Counted from the stretch's first letter, positions 43,141 to 56,799 are shown. The stretch: DNA of 64,000 nt from Oreohelix idahoensis (GCA_024509875.1 JAMPIV010012281.1:1-64000); one strand, 5' to 3'. A program made the numbers and translations. Notes: a model not told the origin generated them from the letters alone.

Positions 43141-43150
43141 AAGGGTGGAG
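43141..43150 (+). other. Polypurine tract of the third LTR element
   Basis: AAGGGTGGAG lies three bases before TGTGATGAG, the proposed LTR start. The motif and position are typical of Ty3/gypsy-type elements. Confidence 0.55.
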
Positions 43151-43762
43151 TATTGTGATGAGTTACTGTATTTTTTATTTTCAACTCGCCCCATTTTTCT
43201 TTTCCATATAATTATTTGGGTTCTTTAATTTTTATTAGGCGTTCGAGTTCACTAGTTATTAATTCTGGGTAAAATTTTTGGACGTTAGGAAATCCGACCA
43301 TCTGCACCTACCCTGTTTATTTGTAGTGGGGGGGGGGGGAGAGCACGACCCAGATTAACGCTGAACCAATAAAATTATTCCGGTAGATAGGAGGTCAGAG
43401 GATTACTGAATATTACGTATTATTTTCGAGCATGAGCAGAAATAAATTTGCGATTTGCATGGTAAACACTGAGTCATAGGTTAGCTTATGATATGATTGG
43501 CCGGGTCAGATTTAATTTATGTGCAGACATGATAGTAGGTCAAAGGTTGGTTAGAAGCGGTTCCAGATAGATAGACGCGAACACAATGACTCACCGCGTC
43601 TGTTATTGCATCAGAATAATTCATAATATAAATAGGAGCGACAAAAGTCTTTTATCGCTCACTAGTCCCAAGAATTTTTGCCGTGAAGAAGCGCCATTCT
43701 ATATCGTCTGCTCAGTTCGAGATATTCGGTATTGTTGGCAGTCATGGCTTGGTGGTGAAGGT

Positions 43763-43770
43763 TATAAATA
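43763..43770 (+). promoter_or_regulatory. TATA box in the third LTR
   Basis: TATAAATA in a GC-containing context (GGTTATAAATAGCCC), about 610 bp into the LTR. Transcription would start near 43795, giving R about 910 bp long up to the AATAAA. Confidence 0.5.
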
Positions 43771-44680
43771 GCCCTAAGCCTAACCACAGACTTTGCCTTC
43801 TAGAGAGAAGGAGGCACGAGACATCGGCGTAATTGCAGAAACCTGGGTTCGCGACTGTACCGGCGCCCAGTTACGTCGGCAACGCTGAAAGGAAAGGAGA
43901 AGTTCTCTTGCAGTGAGGTCACATACTTCAGCAGGAACTGGTCTCTAAATCAGGAGCTCTTAGCTCGCAAAGGCCAACACAATCAAAACAGGCGACGGGC
44001 CTAGTGTTGTTACACACTGCCATAATAAAGCAGTGCGCCTAAACCCGAAGAGGGTTACCTCGGCTGTTTGAAGAATTGTCATCAGCAGTGAAACCAGCTA
44101 CAGCCTTAGGCTACAACATATCGCTGTAGTTAACAAGGCCCTCTTTATCAGTATTCAGGAAAGGAGAGAGGGAAAACATACCTTTCCCAATGCTAACGAG
44201 AGGAGGGGCGTGACGGAGAAGCAACTCATCAGAGCCTCAGATGCAGATGGTAGCGTCAGAGAGGCACTGAACCGAGACAGCGGAGGGAGCGAGAAGTTAG
44301 CGAGGACCAGTAGGGTCAGTCAGAAATACTTAGAGTACAACCTCTGAGTTAGCGCTGAAGAATCAATTAGTGTAGCATTTCGGGTGGCATATTTGTAAAT
44401 TGTGTAGGACAGCCTAGAGCGCTTTTTTTGAGACAGTAGTTATTTAGTTATATCTTCAGTGGGACAGTGTGTTAGTTAGTATCCATAGTGTAGACAAGAA
44501 TGGTGGCTCTTACTTAGGGACCCCCACCAAGTATTACAGTATCAATTGTGTTTTATTTTCAGGCAGGTGTGAAAGAGAGTGCGGAAATTTTATATTGTGT
44601 CTTTCATTTAAATAGTTCTTTTTTCAGGTTGTACGAACTTGCACTTTATTTTGTTTACTGTGGATTTGATTGTGTTTTTT

Positions 44681-44686
44681 AATAAA
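44681..44686 (+). promoter_or_regulatory. AATAAA poly(A) signal in the third LTR
   Basis: AATAAA about 150 bp before the proposed LTR end, placing the R/U5 border near 44705. Confidence 0.45.
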
Positions 44687-44836
44687 CTATAAAATGTATA
44701 CTGGATTAGTTTATCTTTAACTATACTGTACTTATATGCTTTGTCTGTATAGTTGTGTCTGTGGAATTTAGTGAAACCGTATCTCCTTTCTGGTAGTCAG
44801 AGGTGGTGAGACAGTAGCTATTACATAAGTCACAAG

Positions 44837-44848
44837 TGGCGAGGAGAG
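44837..44848 (+). other. Possible primer-binding site after the third LTR
   Basis: TGGCGAGGAGAG begins with TGGCG, the complement of a CGCCA tRNA 3' end, as in tRNA-Ser type sites. If real, internal DNA of another copy once followed this LTR, so the LTR would be shared between two units as in the large array. Confidence 0.3.
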
Positions 44849-44954
44849 TCAATCTTGGTTCTCACCCTCGAAGCTATAAGTCTCATCCTTCCACATTCAC
44901 GGTCATTCTCATCTAAATCTATCTTCTCAGACTTTCTTGTCTCTATACTCAGAC

Positions 44955-46503
44955 AGACTCTAAATTAAAGCCACTTCGTGACAAGGCAGCACTGGAGAAA
45001 ATCAAGATGGGCAAAGCAGCAGGACATGATGGCATAACACCAGAAATGGTTAAGTACATGGGAGCAGCAGCTGACCTATTACTCCTAAGGGTCCTACAGG
45101 CAGCTTGGTGCAACAAGACCATACCAAAGGATTGGGAGATTGCCATAATAACACCGATTTTCAAAAAGGGTGACAATTGACAATGTGGAAACCATAGAGG
45201 CATATCCCTTCTCAGTGTCCTTGGTAAAATCTACTCTAGAATCCTAGAGCAGAGACTCCGACGCCTAGCTGAGCCACAATTGGATGAGGTCCAGTGCGGA
45301 TTCCGAGCAAACAGAAGTACTCAAGACCTAATCTTCACATTCAGACAGCTGAGTGAAAAGGCCCTTGAGTATAAGAGTGAGATCCATCTTTGCTTCTTAG
45401 ATCTGGAAAAGGCAGTTGACAAGGTCCCCTGGAACAAACTCTGGGACTGTTTGGCAAGGAAGAACATTCCAACACCTCTGATTCATGCTATACAGAGCTT
45501 CTAAAAGTCTTGCAGAAATTATGTGAGGATGGCAAACCATAAGTCAGAAGAATTCAGGACCACCACTGGTGTAAGACAAGGTGATATCCTGTCACCTTAT
45601 CTTTTCATACTCCTCATGGACGATGTCATCAAGGCATGTAAGGAGAGTATTCAGTGGGGTACTGGAAGATGAGATAGGTCTGTATTTCAAAGCTGGCATT
45701 TGCTGATGATGTTGCCCTGATTGCTAAATCAGAGGCACATCTTCAATCCAACCTGCAAGTCTGGAAAGAAGAGCTGGAGAAGAGAGGGATGATCATAAGC
45801 AGCTTGAAAACAAAAACCATGGTGATATCATGAGAAGAAAGAAGACATCAGATTAAGCTGGGAGAACAGGTCCTGGAGCAGGTCAACCACTTTAAATACC
45901 TTGGAGCTGTCATAGACCGGAAGGGTGGCATCAAAGAAGAGTTGGCTACCCGAAAAGCAGCAGCTGAGAGACTTTTTCAAACCATAAATCGAGGATTCCT
46001 CAGCAAAAGAGAAGTTGGTAAGAAGACGAAGATGGCTGTATACCGCACCACCTATGTCCCAGTCTTGACATATGGATGCGAGTCATGGGCAATGATTACA
46101 ACCCACAAAAGCCAGATCCAAACCTCAGAAATGAGGTATCTGAGGAAGGTGGTTGAAGTAACAAGAAAAGACATGGTCCGCAACCAGATGATATGCCAAG
46201 GCCTAAAAACCCAACCCCTGCAGACCCAAGTAGAACAGTCCCAACTGAGATGGTCTGGCCATGTCTGCAGAATGGGAGAAGATCGGCTACCACGGCAAGC
46301 ATGGGAAACTAAGAGCCAGGGATTTAGACCTCCAGGACGACCCAAAGTCCGCTGGGAGGACAACATTAGACAATCTTTGAAAGACCGAGGACTAGAATGG
46401 AACCAAGCCAGGAGGAAGACAGCCGATAGAATAGTATGGCACTCTCTCTTACAAACCTCTACACCTCACGGTAGAAGAGGAACGACTAAGTAGTAGTAGT
46501 AGT
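44955..46503 (+). pseudogene. LINE D reverse transcriptase, 5'-truncated
   Basis: Plus-strand frames together cover an RT domain: KAAGHDGITPEMVKYMG, IPKDWEIAIITPIFKKGDN, a stop, HRGISLLSVLGKIYSRIL, FRANRSTQDLIFTFRQL, motif A CFLDLEKAVD, GVRQGDILSPYLFILLMDD, a frameshift, motif C LAFADDVALIA (about 45690), FKYLGAVIDRKGG. An open C-terminal frame (45942-46493) follows with YGCESWAM, SEMRYLRKVVEVTRKD, SQLRWSGHVCRMG and PPGRPKVRWEDN. It ends in a (TAG)n tail (about 46484-46500), a typical LINE 3' end. Inactive because of one stop and at least two frameshifts, and no endonuclease. It is the best-preserved LINE here; both catalytic Asp boxes are still recognisable. Clade not assigned. Confidence 0.75.
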
Positions 46504-49238
46504 ATCAATCAGAAGAGATACATCAACTAGCAAAAAAAAAAAGATCTATGTGAACCAACTATCAGAGGTCAAGATTTATGTCAATGACTTAAACTGAGCA
46601 AACTGGCCATTTTATTACTTCAACTCATTTTTTTCAAGCAAAATGCCTCATTTCACATGAATATGTCAGAAATCTAAGATTTGTCAGTATCCTCCATAAC
46701 TTACTTTGTTTTGTTTTGTTTATTTTTGGTCTACTTTCGCCGTGAAGCATTGTGGAGAGCTGAAAGGTTTGTTCTTGAGTTGAGTGGATGTGAGTCCCTG
46801 GTGGAGTAGCAGAGATGCAATATTGCCTATACATCTGCCTCTTGGACTTCCCCATGCCCTAAAACCAGATCTACATTTGTAGGCATGCAGTAGCAACTGA
46901 CCGGGCTCCACTGAATTGGCCAAATCACTTTATTTTCTGTCTCTCTGCATTTGCGATTGTGGTGAACTAAATACAATATCTAAATTAGAATATAACAGTC
47001 TAGTGCATAAAGTCAAAGATAGGATAGTACTACAAATTTTCGGCGAGAATGGTAGTCGTCGCCTACGCCTTCAGCGTATTAATTGATAACGCATTGGCTG
47101 AACCAAAAAGGGTACCCTATTTTTCAAATTCGTCCTTGAGACAAACGTACCACTTTTCCAAGTTCAATGAAGTATTTGCCTAAAATACATTGTGGAAGGG
47201 AGGAGAACGGATAGGTAACCCAACGCAAATCACGTCTCACATTGTTTCTAAAAATAAAACTAACTTGCTAGCCTTGCCTTAGGCGGTTTTCAAATTACGA
47301 TGTAAACGTTGGAAAATGTGGACACTACGGTCAGGAAAACACGCTTAGCTCTTGTTGCAAATGACGTAATTCTCATGTATTATGAGAGACTCTCGTATTT
47401 AGCTTGAAAGTACATGGAAAAAGAATTGAACAGGAGGTAGTTTAAAAATAAACAACTAACATAGAAAAAAAGATAGAATTTTTAACCAAGCCACTGAGCC
47501 CCATAAAAATCATATATTCGTGTGCCTGAAGACTTGCTGACTAAGAATATGTTGTTAGTTATCTAAATAGTCCATTAGATAATCAAATATTGGTAATAAT
47601 ACATAGAGAATCGGAGATACTGTCAGGTCAAGTCATGTCTGCTTAGATTGGATAGCATATTTTTGGGGGGAAAAAAATTAGGTGAAAGAAAGGCTAAGAT
47701 AGTACGATGAAGTGGATTGGATGAAATTTGAAGGAAGCCGAAATATTATTGGCTAACCTAAATATACAAATCTAGTTGGTAATAGTAACACCTAGAGGTT
47801 TGAGATATTTTTTTTTAGGATAGAGTTTCATTCAAGAAAAGAGATGCTTGGTCTCATTGGCCAAAGCCTTTTACTTTAACGAAATAGTAAGCTGCTCGCT
47901 GCCATTTTTTCAAAATATTCTGAGGAACAAGCAGCGATGAGCAGACTTGTGCTTTGTTTTAAACTAAATAACAACAGAAAGCAGTCTGAACAGAGGCAGT
48001 GATGAAAGTGTGCCATATTCTATTGCCTAATTCATCGTTACTTGTTTATATTTCCTTGATATGTGGTAAGATTGATTTTATTGACTTTTTAATTAAAAAA
48101 GGTTGTGTGAAAAAAGAAAAGGCCATGTAAAAGATTGTAATTAAATGATTCCATGGCAGACTTAGGCATAGCCTAGATGTTGCTCCATCATATAAGGGAC
48201 TATCTAAGAAGTTTAAAACTACAGGACTATATATATGATGGTCATACAGGAACATTACACCTATCTTATTGCATGGAAAAGATTACTGCAGGAATGACAG
48301 AGGCGTAGCATCCATTAGGGAAGAGAAAAGAATACTGGTACGATTTGTTCCATCAAACTAAAGTGGAGAAGCAGAGTTGTCAGAGAGAGCTGACCATGTT
48401 CTTTTGTATTGAATGTATGTTTACATGTAAATTAGGAGGAATTAGTTTGATATTAAGACCGAACCATAACTTGCATTGACAGGGGTTCCTACTGGCACTT
48501 GACTGGTGCTGGTACTCGATGACAGAGAAATTCAGCACGATTTATAAGAGTCTCTAGTACCTGCTGGTATTAAAGAAGTTCAAGACCAGAGGAGACTGAA
48601 GTGTTTGGCCAAACCAACTACAACTGCTGTGATTCCAGGATCCAGATAAGTGCAATATCTGGCCTGGGACAACTTATCACGACTAAAGAAAAATCTCCTG
48701 TATAGACAAAAACGTTCCTCCAAAAGACTAACATAAACAATCCTGGTGAAACAAAAGAACATTGGGATGATGATAATCCCCAACCTGCCTCCCATTACCA
48801 GTAGTTAAATAGAGTACTTAACATCAACTTGAAAATTTGTAACAATGTACTATGGACATATTGTCTGTTGTATGTAAATATCTTTATATATATTTGTAAA
48901 TATATCTATCCATCTAAATTGATTCTCATTGAACTGTAGTCCTGACCAAAACAACTTTAGGCTCAGGACCAATAAAGTTTAACAAAAGAATTTTTAAATA
49001 TAAAATTTAACAGCTGGAGTTAGTTGAGTTTATCATAGTAATTAGTATATGTTTGTATATGTTTTTGTATTGAGATTCTTTAACAACACTCTTACAATAC
49101 CCTAGACACTTTATGTAGCTTTCAGTCACGCTAGTCAAGAAAGAATATAACTTAGAGTGAGATCGTAGGGTGGTAACAAGAAAGGTACTCTGTAACACAG
49201 TTGTCCATTGTTTACCTCAGAGACCTTCACAGTTGATC
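46504..49238. other. No gene or element recognised
   Basis: 2.7 kb of AT-rich DNA. A minus-strand frame at 46720-46923 and a decayed stretch at 48040-48990 ending in AATAAA (48970) hint at old elements, but no motif supports a call. Confidence 0.4.
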
Positions 49239-49442
49239 TCACTCAAGTACAACTATATGCACACCATTCTTCTTAACAACAAAACCCACCACAGCGATGC
49301 AGGATGTAGTTCCTAAAAGATTTCTGATATCATTTCTCACTCTGTCTCTCCTGGTAACACTTATGACTGTAAACATCTCATCTTGCGTGATATGATTTTC
49401 TTCTCCTGTCTGGTCAGGGACCATGTTTGACACTATTAGCAA
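49239..49442 (-). pseudogene. LINE 3' relic
   Basis: The minus-strand frame contains ISVTRRDRVRNDIRNLLG, close to the post-RT motif VTR-D-VRN of LINE D (VEVTRKDMVRNQMICQGL). About 65 codons remain. Similarity on a short stretch only. Confidence 0.4.
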
Positions 49443-49443
49443 A

Positions 49444-49640
49444 GAGTTGGTAAGAGTATATACTATTTATCAATTGTCGTTTACTTTCTGTTCTATTATT
49501 CAGATAATATATATACAGTAGAACTCCATTTATCCGAACCCCATAGCAAAAGAGGATTGGTAAGAGTACATGTATATTTCTATTTTATCAATTGTCGTTT
49601 ACTGTATTTCTGTTCTATTATTCAGATAATATTTTCATAG
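49444..49640 (+). repeat. Direct repeat around a pogo-like end sequence
   Basis: TTGGTAAGAGTA...ATCAATTGTCGTTTACT...CTATTATTCAGATAATAT occurs at about 49447-49510 and again at 49557-49630. Between the copies lies CAGTAGAACTCCATTTATCC (49516-49535), which resembles the inverted ends of pogo/Tigger transposons. No partner end or transposase was found. Confidence 0.45.
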
Positions 49641-51939
49641 TTTGGTAAGTCAACTTAGTTTTAATACTTTCTATAACAAATGGGATCCATTGGTTAAATC
49701 AGTGCTGTTACATTGGGAGGCAGAAAAAATTACTTTAAAATTTGCATCAACTGCATTCAATTCATCCTATCCTTGGTCATTGTCAGTAGAAGAATTTTGT
49801 TTTCTTTCTTGCTGACCTCTTCACCAATCAAGAAATATTTCACTATTCATCCAAGCACTCTTCTTCTTAGCACAATGGGAGACTTTCCATTCTTTTGGTT
49901 TTTTGGGCTTTGCCGATTTCGGTAAACGAGACTTCCACTGCAATTCGCGGCTATCAAAATTGTTACTCTCTCTTTGCACTTTTTAAACCACTTCGCGCTG
50001 AGATGCAAGTGATTTTTTGAGGCAGTGATTTCCAGTATAAGCCAGTATCAATTATACACATCATTTGAAATAACCTTCTTTTTCCCAAAAAAAGCCAAGA
50101 ATGATTTAAATTTTCAGCGGCAGTCTTTGCTCGCTAGATAAAAGATTCCCCTTGAATCTTCAACACTATGCCATGACGAGATTTAAAGCCATTCCCTGGC
50201 TGTTTGGAGGACCGTCAGTTGTTTATTGAACATTCAAAAAGCCAGAGATAGGTTCCCCTTTGCTTCTTCTTTCCCCTCTTCACAATTTCAAAGCATTTCT
50301 CAGAATCGACCCATTTTCACTATTTTTCGATGCAAAACTTAATTTTATGTTACTTTGATGTAACGGTAGCTCCCAACATTGAAAATTGAAGAACTGTTTA
50401 ATATGCTGTGCAATGACATCTGTTCCATTTATATGCTTTACATACAGTATATGAAATCTGACAACTGTGCTTGGTGAATTTTTAAACTTACTGTTAGCAT
50501 ACTTTTATAAACCAGCAAAAACACTAATACTACAAGTTAACATCAGAATTTTTGTGAGACTATTTTCATAAATAAAATGCACTCTACTGTTGATTATAAT
50601 TACACCGTTTAAAAAATTCAATACTGTATAAATCTATAAAAACTTATAAACTAAACTTAACACTTAGTATAATTCCATAAATAAGCATCAAATCTTAGTC
50701 TTTGTTTTGTTTTTCAAGAACCCTGAAACACAATTAAAAAAATAAAAACTTAAAGTGCATTGAGAAATCTTGGAGAAAAAAAAACAACATTTATGCAGTG
50801 CATGACATCTTTTGTGACAACTGTGCTTTGAATTTTTACTTAGGCAAAAATTCAAGTTAACATCAGAATTTTTGTGAGACTATTTTCATAAATAAAATGC
50901 ATAGAAGAATGCATACTAAAACTGTAAATGCAATCTGTGTGTTATTTATAACAACATGCATAGAAGAAAACTGTGTGTTAGAAAACAAAAAAAATAGACC
51001 AGTGAATCAGCCCACAGACATAAATGAGCACACAAGCACAAGCACCAACAAAGCAGCGGTACATCTTAGCTTTTTTTTTACAGCAAGAACAACTAGCTGC
51101 ATGTAAATGCATGTATATGATCTTTACAGTATCATCAAAAGTATGGGTCCATAGACATATTTAGGTTTCGACAAGTGTGCCCATACATATTTTTCACCAT
51201 TCAAATCAATACATGTAATTTGCTTTTTTTTGTGTTGTGCATACCAGCAGGAAGACTGGTGAAACTTTAACAATGTTTATTAACTGTCAAAGGACATGGT
51301 GGCTTGTCAGTGTCTTATGCTAGGAATTTTTTGAAGCTTTCAGTTTTCATATTGTTTTAAAGTTTAAGGGCCAGTTCTTGTCAAGTGTTTTTTTTAAATG
51401 TACTCATGTTATACACAGTTGTAAAGGAAATTGATTGAGAATTAATAAAATATAAAACTGGGACGAAACAAAACGAAGACTTAGATGAAATGTACTGGAA
51501 TCAAAATCTGGCCACCTGTCATAAATGCTTGAGATAAATGGCCCTGAACACTGGTTTCTCATCCTTTAATAGTTACGGTTCTAGTTCAGAAGGGGGGTAA
51601 ATGGGCTAGAAAATCTTCGTAAGAAGCAAAATCAATGTTGGGTGATTAAGATTAAATAGCTGTTGCTGACAGTCATGATGATTGTTTGACACTCAGTGTG
51701 TTTTCAAATTATGAGTGATGCAGGAATGTTAGATGCATTGGATTTAGCTAATGAGTGGGTGTGGCCTTAGCCTAACCCATCAAAAAGCAACAGAACTAGA
51801 GCAAGTTACATGTAATGACTAGTCACATGTGGAAGGTGAAGCTAGAGATATTGTTAAAACCTGTTTTTGTGTGATATTATTTTAATTTATTTGTTTGAAA
51901 ATTACATATGCAATACTGTACATATTTTGTGATTTTTGT
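49641..51939. other. No gene recognised; contains a duplicated segment
   Basis: AT-rich. A segment near 50535-50580 (AACATCAGAATTTTTGTGAG, CATAAATAAAATGCA) recurs at 50855-50902, and weaker similarity before both copies (GACAACTGTGCTT) shows a duplication with a period of about 320 bp. Nothing coding is supported. Confidence 0.5.
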
Positions 51940-52640
51940 ATGTTACATCAGCCTTGGCAGAGAGTGCAGAACTTGGGCCAATGGGAGGGCAGAGCTGGAA
52001 ATTGATCAATGGATAAATGATCATGCTGGGGATGATGATGCCATTGTGTACACTGATGGGTCTGTAATCTGTGGTGGGAAATCAGAATGGGGCTCCTCTG
52101 CTAGAGTAATGGGCAGAATCATCATTGAACATAGCAGGGCTTACATGATAACAACCTCCAGCATGAGAATGGAAGTAGGGGCCCTAAGGTGGCTGTCTGA
52201 GACTTCATTAACTAGAGCAGTTATTGTATCAGACTCATAATCCATGCTTCGAAAGGTCCAAAGTGGACGGCTACGGCATGAATGGAAAACCTTCATAGAA
52301 GTCTCGCATCTCAGGAACTGGTGTGGATCTACTGTCCTGGTCATGATGGCAATGGCAGAACTGACAGACTAGCTTCAAGAGCACCCCTAGAAAATGCATT
52401 GAATATAAGGGAGAGATACTGAGGACAATTAATGATCGCCTATTAGAGAATGACAATGCAATCAATGAATCATCATGGCTAAGATTGCTGGAATTCAACA
52501 TCAAGCGTAAGACCTGTAGGGATTGACATATGAGAGGAACAGTTAGCATTCATACTTTTCAACATTTATTGAGGGAGACTGAGCACCTATGGGTTTGTCC
52601 GGAGTGCAATGATGTCGATTCTGATCAACAATAACAGTAC
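51940..52640 (+). pseudogene. LINE E RNase H and 3' end (I/Nimb-like)
   Basis: The plus-strand frame 51908-52240 has AIVYTDGSVI (first catalytic Asp), SMRMEVGAL (Glu) and AVIVSDS (second Asp), the RNase H D-E-D set. After a stop and a shift the sequence continues WIYCPGHDGNGRTDRLASRA (the fourth acidic block) and then GTVSIHTFQHLLRETEHLWV near 52540-52600. This is the C-terminal RNase H region of an I/Nimb-like LINE. RT and endonuclease are not seen upstream. At least two stops and one frameshift. The catalytic residues are recognisable, but it is a fragment. Confidence 0.7.
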
Positions 52641-53139
52641 GTGACCTGAGTAAATATGGTGTGAATTCACCAAATGTACTAAATATGGCAAAATTCAATG
52701 TTATGTTACTTGGTTATTTGCTTACCGTAATGTTTTAAGATTGAAAAAAGTTGTACTGCCTGCAACAATAAATTCTCTTAGGTGAGTTGGAATTGTACTG
52801 TTAACCTTTTGATATTTTTCAAATTTCATGCAATTTGTTTTTATGTATACCAATCATACTTGTGTTAATACTAACAAAGGCATTACACATTTATGACTCT
52901 CTACCCATTTCCCTTCAGTCTCATACATAATATCTGCATGCTTACAGAAAAGATTCATGTCAAATTTACATTAAAAGAATGTATACTTTAAAAAATGATT
53001 CTGGCACAAAGTGGATAATAATTGTGGAATTAAAGAGTTAAGTCTGTCTTCAATTACCTTCTCCTCTCTTTCCCTTACCCTGATCACTCCAGAATAAGGA
53101 CTGCCTTGTAATACTATCAAATGGTTTCCTCAACTGGCA

Positions 53140-53240
53140 AAAATCTAGATTGTCAAGCACATCTGTTGCCTCTTACGACATGCCAGAGGTAGCAGTAGTC
53201 TTATTATTTTCTTTGTCCCCTCTGAGACCCCTCGGAACTA
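53140..53240 (+). repeat. Dispersed repeat R, copy (partial)
   Basis: CTTACGACATGCCAGAGGTA, then GCAGTAGTCTTATTATTTTC, CTCTGAGACCCCTCGGAAC: the right half of repeat R, matching the flank of the minisatellite at 36168. Confidence 0.5.
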
Positions 53241-53499
53241 CACATTGTCTGTCTACGGCACCTTTTAATTTCTCAAAGATGATCCTGTTTATTATAGCCT
53301 CTGCTGTAGTATCTGCTTTTCCATCTCATGGATTTCTTTACTTCCACCTTTCTTTGGATTTTCGCAGTTAATTTGTAAGTAATTTTCTGAATGTCTCATG
53401 TATCTCCTGCACCTGGTCTATGTAGAAGCTCCACTAAATGTTCCACCCGTGTCTTCATTTGCTAGTTTATGTTGGTAAGCAATTGTTCGTTCATTCATT

Positions 53500-53730
53500 C
53501 ATATTCCTTTGTGCTCCTTAAGGAGCATAGAGCTTTCACTGCAGTCGATCCCCTTGCAGGAGACCTGTTCACATGCTCTTGCAGTGGTGGTTTCTATGTG
53601 AATTTGTTTCACATGATGAGACTGTCAACCGCATGCACAGCTTCATTTTAAACACCTTGTCCTACATGCCTGAGAATGTGGTAGTACTATTCTTTCCTTG
53701 CCTCCCCCCTGGGAACTACCAAGGGCTTAC
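53500..53730 (+). repeat. Dispersed repeat R, longest copy
   Basis: GCTCCTTAAGGAGCATAGAG, then CACATGATGAGACTGTCAAC, GCATGCACAG, CACCTTGTCCTACATGCCTG, GTGGTAGTACTATTC and CTGGGAAC. It contains, once, a sequence aligned to the 54-bp minisatellite monomer (GATGAG...TGCCAACC...CACCTTGTACGACATG). Confidence 0.55.
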
Positions 53731-54330
53731 ATTTTCATTATCTTCTTTGTATACTGTACAAGTCCCTCATACTTCCTTTGGCTGCAGCTTCCTCTGATTC
53801 TCTTGCAAACTTGTAAATACATTTCCTCTTGTCTTTTCTGCTGCTTCTTACTTCTTTGGTTGCTTCTTACAGATTCTTTTTTTTTCTCTCATAAGCTGGT
53901 GCACAACACTGGATGATGCCAACTTTTATTTTCTTTTTTGCGGTTCTGATTGTTGCCGATTAGTCTGGGTCCCATTGCTCCCAGTTCTGTAAGTGCTCTC
54001 TATGCTTGTTTTGAAAGCATTAAAGCCTTTCCTGTACGATGTGCTTTCTTCCTTACATCCTGATGATGGCACTATTTATCCTGTGTTCAGTTTCTTCTGT
54101 TCTATTCCATCTCATTTTGCACAGACCCACGACGTCAATTTTATAGTTTAACTTTTCTGCTGCCACCTGTGCAATTTTTCCTTGTTAATTTAGTGTCTGA
54201 ACATTCAGGTGCTTGATCTGGAGATCTTCCTAGAAGTAATAAGGTAAACCAGCAGTCCAGGCTCTTTTTGGCTTTCTCTGGACTGTATCACAATCCTCCT
54301 TGAAAGATGATCTTCTTCATTCTTGGAAGG

Positions 54331-55149
54331 CTGGGTTCAGTTACTTGCTGTCGATGAAGTATTCATGTTGCTGAGGTGTTTCTGGTTTTTGCACTTTTAC
54401 AGAATGTTGCCTTCTCATAAGTTATGCCTGGTAGTGACAGTGTCACTACTCTTTGCTCCCCCTTCCAGGTGTTGGTAACAAATAAGTGATATCTTCATAT
54501 ACTCTTCACCCAATACTGGCTGCTAAAACTATCATAAGCACAGTTCATAAACCTTGAGAAATAGTGTGACATTTTTAAAGTCTAATGAAAACAGCAGATT
54601 TAGATGACAGTGAGCACACCATTTCTCATGCACAAAAGAATGACATTAATACACATACTGTAAAATATTACATTGTATAAAGTGTTCAATGCCAAGCAAA
54701 AAAGTCATGAACATGACTAACATTGAAAAATTTTACGACTGCTATTTCATTTTTGTTTTCAAGTTTTTGTTGATAGTAAATATTTTAAACTACGTGAGAT
54801 TCAAAGAATTCTTTTACACAAGAAGGAATTCTAAAGAAATAATGCAGTGATTAAGCTTTAGATTCAAGCAGAAATTGGGAAATATAACAAAACAAAAATA
54901 ATATCATGAACGTCAAATGTTAACAGTGCAGATTCAATTCACTGCAACTTCATGCTAACAAAGACAAACTAAATAATTTTTTACTACACAAATGTTTAAC
55001 TGTTACATAATTGTTATGTTTCTAGTACACCTACTAAGCATGAAGGGCCAGCAAGTTTAAGAGATTTTTTTTAACATGGTCTAAGTTGATAAACAACAAA
55101 ATCATTTAATGGATAACATGTCCTGCTCAACCCCAAATGGGTTATAAAT
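54331..55149. other. No gene or element recognised
   Basis: AT-rich DNA; only short frames without recognisable content. Confidence 0.4.
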
Positions 55150-55405
55150 TATGGTATATGGTGTCTATGCTCCGTGTAGTGCCCAGGTGTCTCTAAGGAA
55201 ATGAAGAGAGAACAGAACAACTGCTCCCACAGGCATGTCATAAAAGGCTTTAAAGTGAGGTTGTGCACGGAGCTGGCAACCTCATCGTGTAAAACAAATT
55301 GCTACTGAAAGCACTGTTGTGAGAGTTTGTGTTTTGGCATTAGGCTTCCTCAAGAAGGTCATCTGAAGTGGTAGCTCCATGCTCCACAGAGAATGAAAAA
55401 AAAAA
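55150..55405 (-). repeat. Dispersed repeat R, minus-strand copy
   Basis: The reverse complement reads GGAGCATGGAGCTACCACTT, GTTTTACACGATGAGGTTGC, CAGCTCCGTGCACAACCTCA, TTATGACATGCCTG, then TTAGAGACACCTGGGCAC, in the order of the 53500 copy. Confidence 0.55.
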
Positions 55406-55825
55406 AAAAGAAATAATGATGATACTGTGCCTATAACATGTTCAATCGCTGCTACTTGCTTGCTGGCAGCACCCTTCTTAATCAATTATTCCATTTTATA
55501 TACCAGTTAATTAAAAATTATATGTTTCTATATATGTTTAATAATCACTGCATTACAGTTAACAAAGTTACCTTTTTTAAATGTTAACAATGAAAATATT
55601 GTGTGACGTGTGTATGTTTGCAGGCCATGTGAATTTGTATTTAATTTTTAAAAATTTGATTTATAAATTCAAATTACATAAATTATTTTTGGTTTCTCTC
55701 TTCAGATTCTTTAATTAATTGACTAGTATTTTATTTTAGTTTCTCATAGTTTATGTCTCAAAATGTAGATGCTGATTTCAATATCTATTATTAGACATTT
55801 GTTATTATTATTACACTTTGACTAC

Positions 55826-56799
<974 letters not shown>

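Larger units (their letters stand above)
43154..44834 (+). mobile_element. LTR of a third LTR element
   Basis: Proposed 1681-bp LTR from TGTGATGAG to AAGTCACA. A polypurine tract stands before it. Inside are a TATA box (43763) and an AATAAA (44681) in the right order. TGGCGAGGAGAG, a possible primer-binding site, stands two bases after it. No second copy is in the window, so the ends rest on motifs alone. A run of G (about 43326-43338) lies in the U3 part. Confidence 0.5.
53085..54330 (-). pseudogene. LINE F (LINE A family), heavily deleted
   Basis: On the minus strand, from high to low coordinate: an endonuclease-type block with GKIAQVAAEKLNYKIDVVGL and MRWN (about 54210-54090); ENKHREHLQNWEQWDPD-like decayed sequence and TIRTAKK (about 54000-53935); an RT scrap NRIIFEKLKGAVD (about 53310-53255); and a scrap matching the RQSLFW tail region of LINE A (53090-53140). 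Order and orientation are those of one RTE/SR2-like LINE that lost most of its length. Copies of repeat R lie inside it. Confidence 0.55.

Noticed and set aside
46720..46923. 67-codon minus-strand ORF as a gene fragment
   Set aside because: No domain, neighbour or repeat copy supports it.
48040..48990. A decayed LTR element ending in AATAAA at 48970
   Set aside because: No LTR pair, polypurine tract or protein motif could be read; composition alone is not enough.
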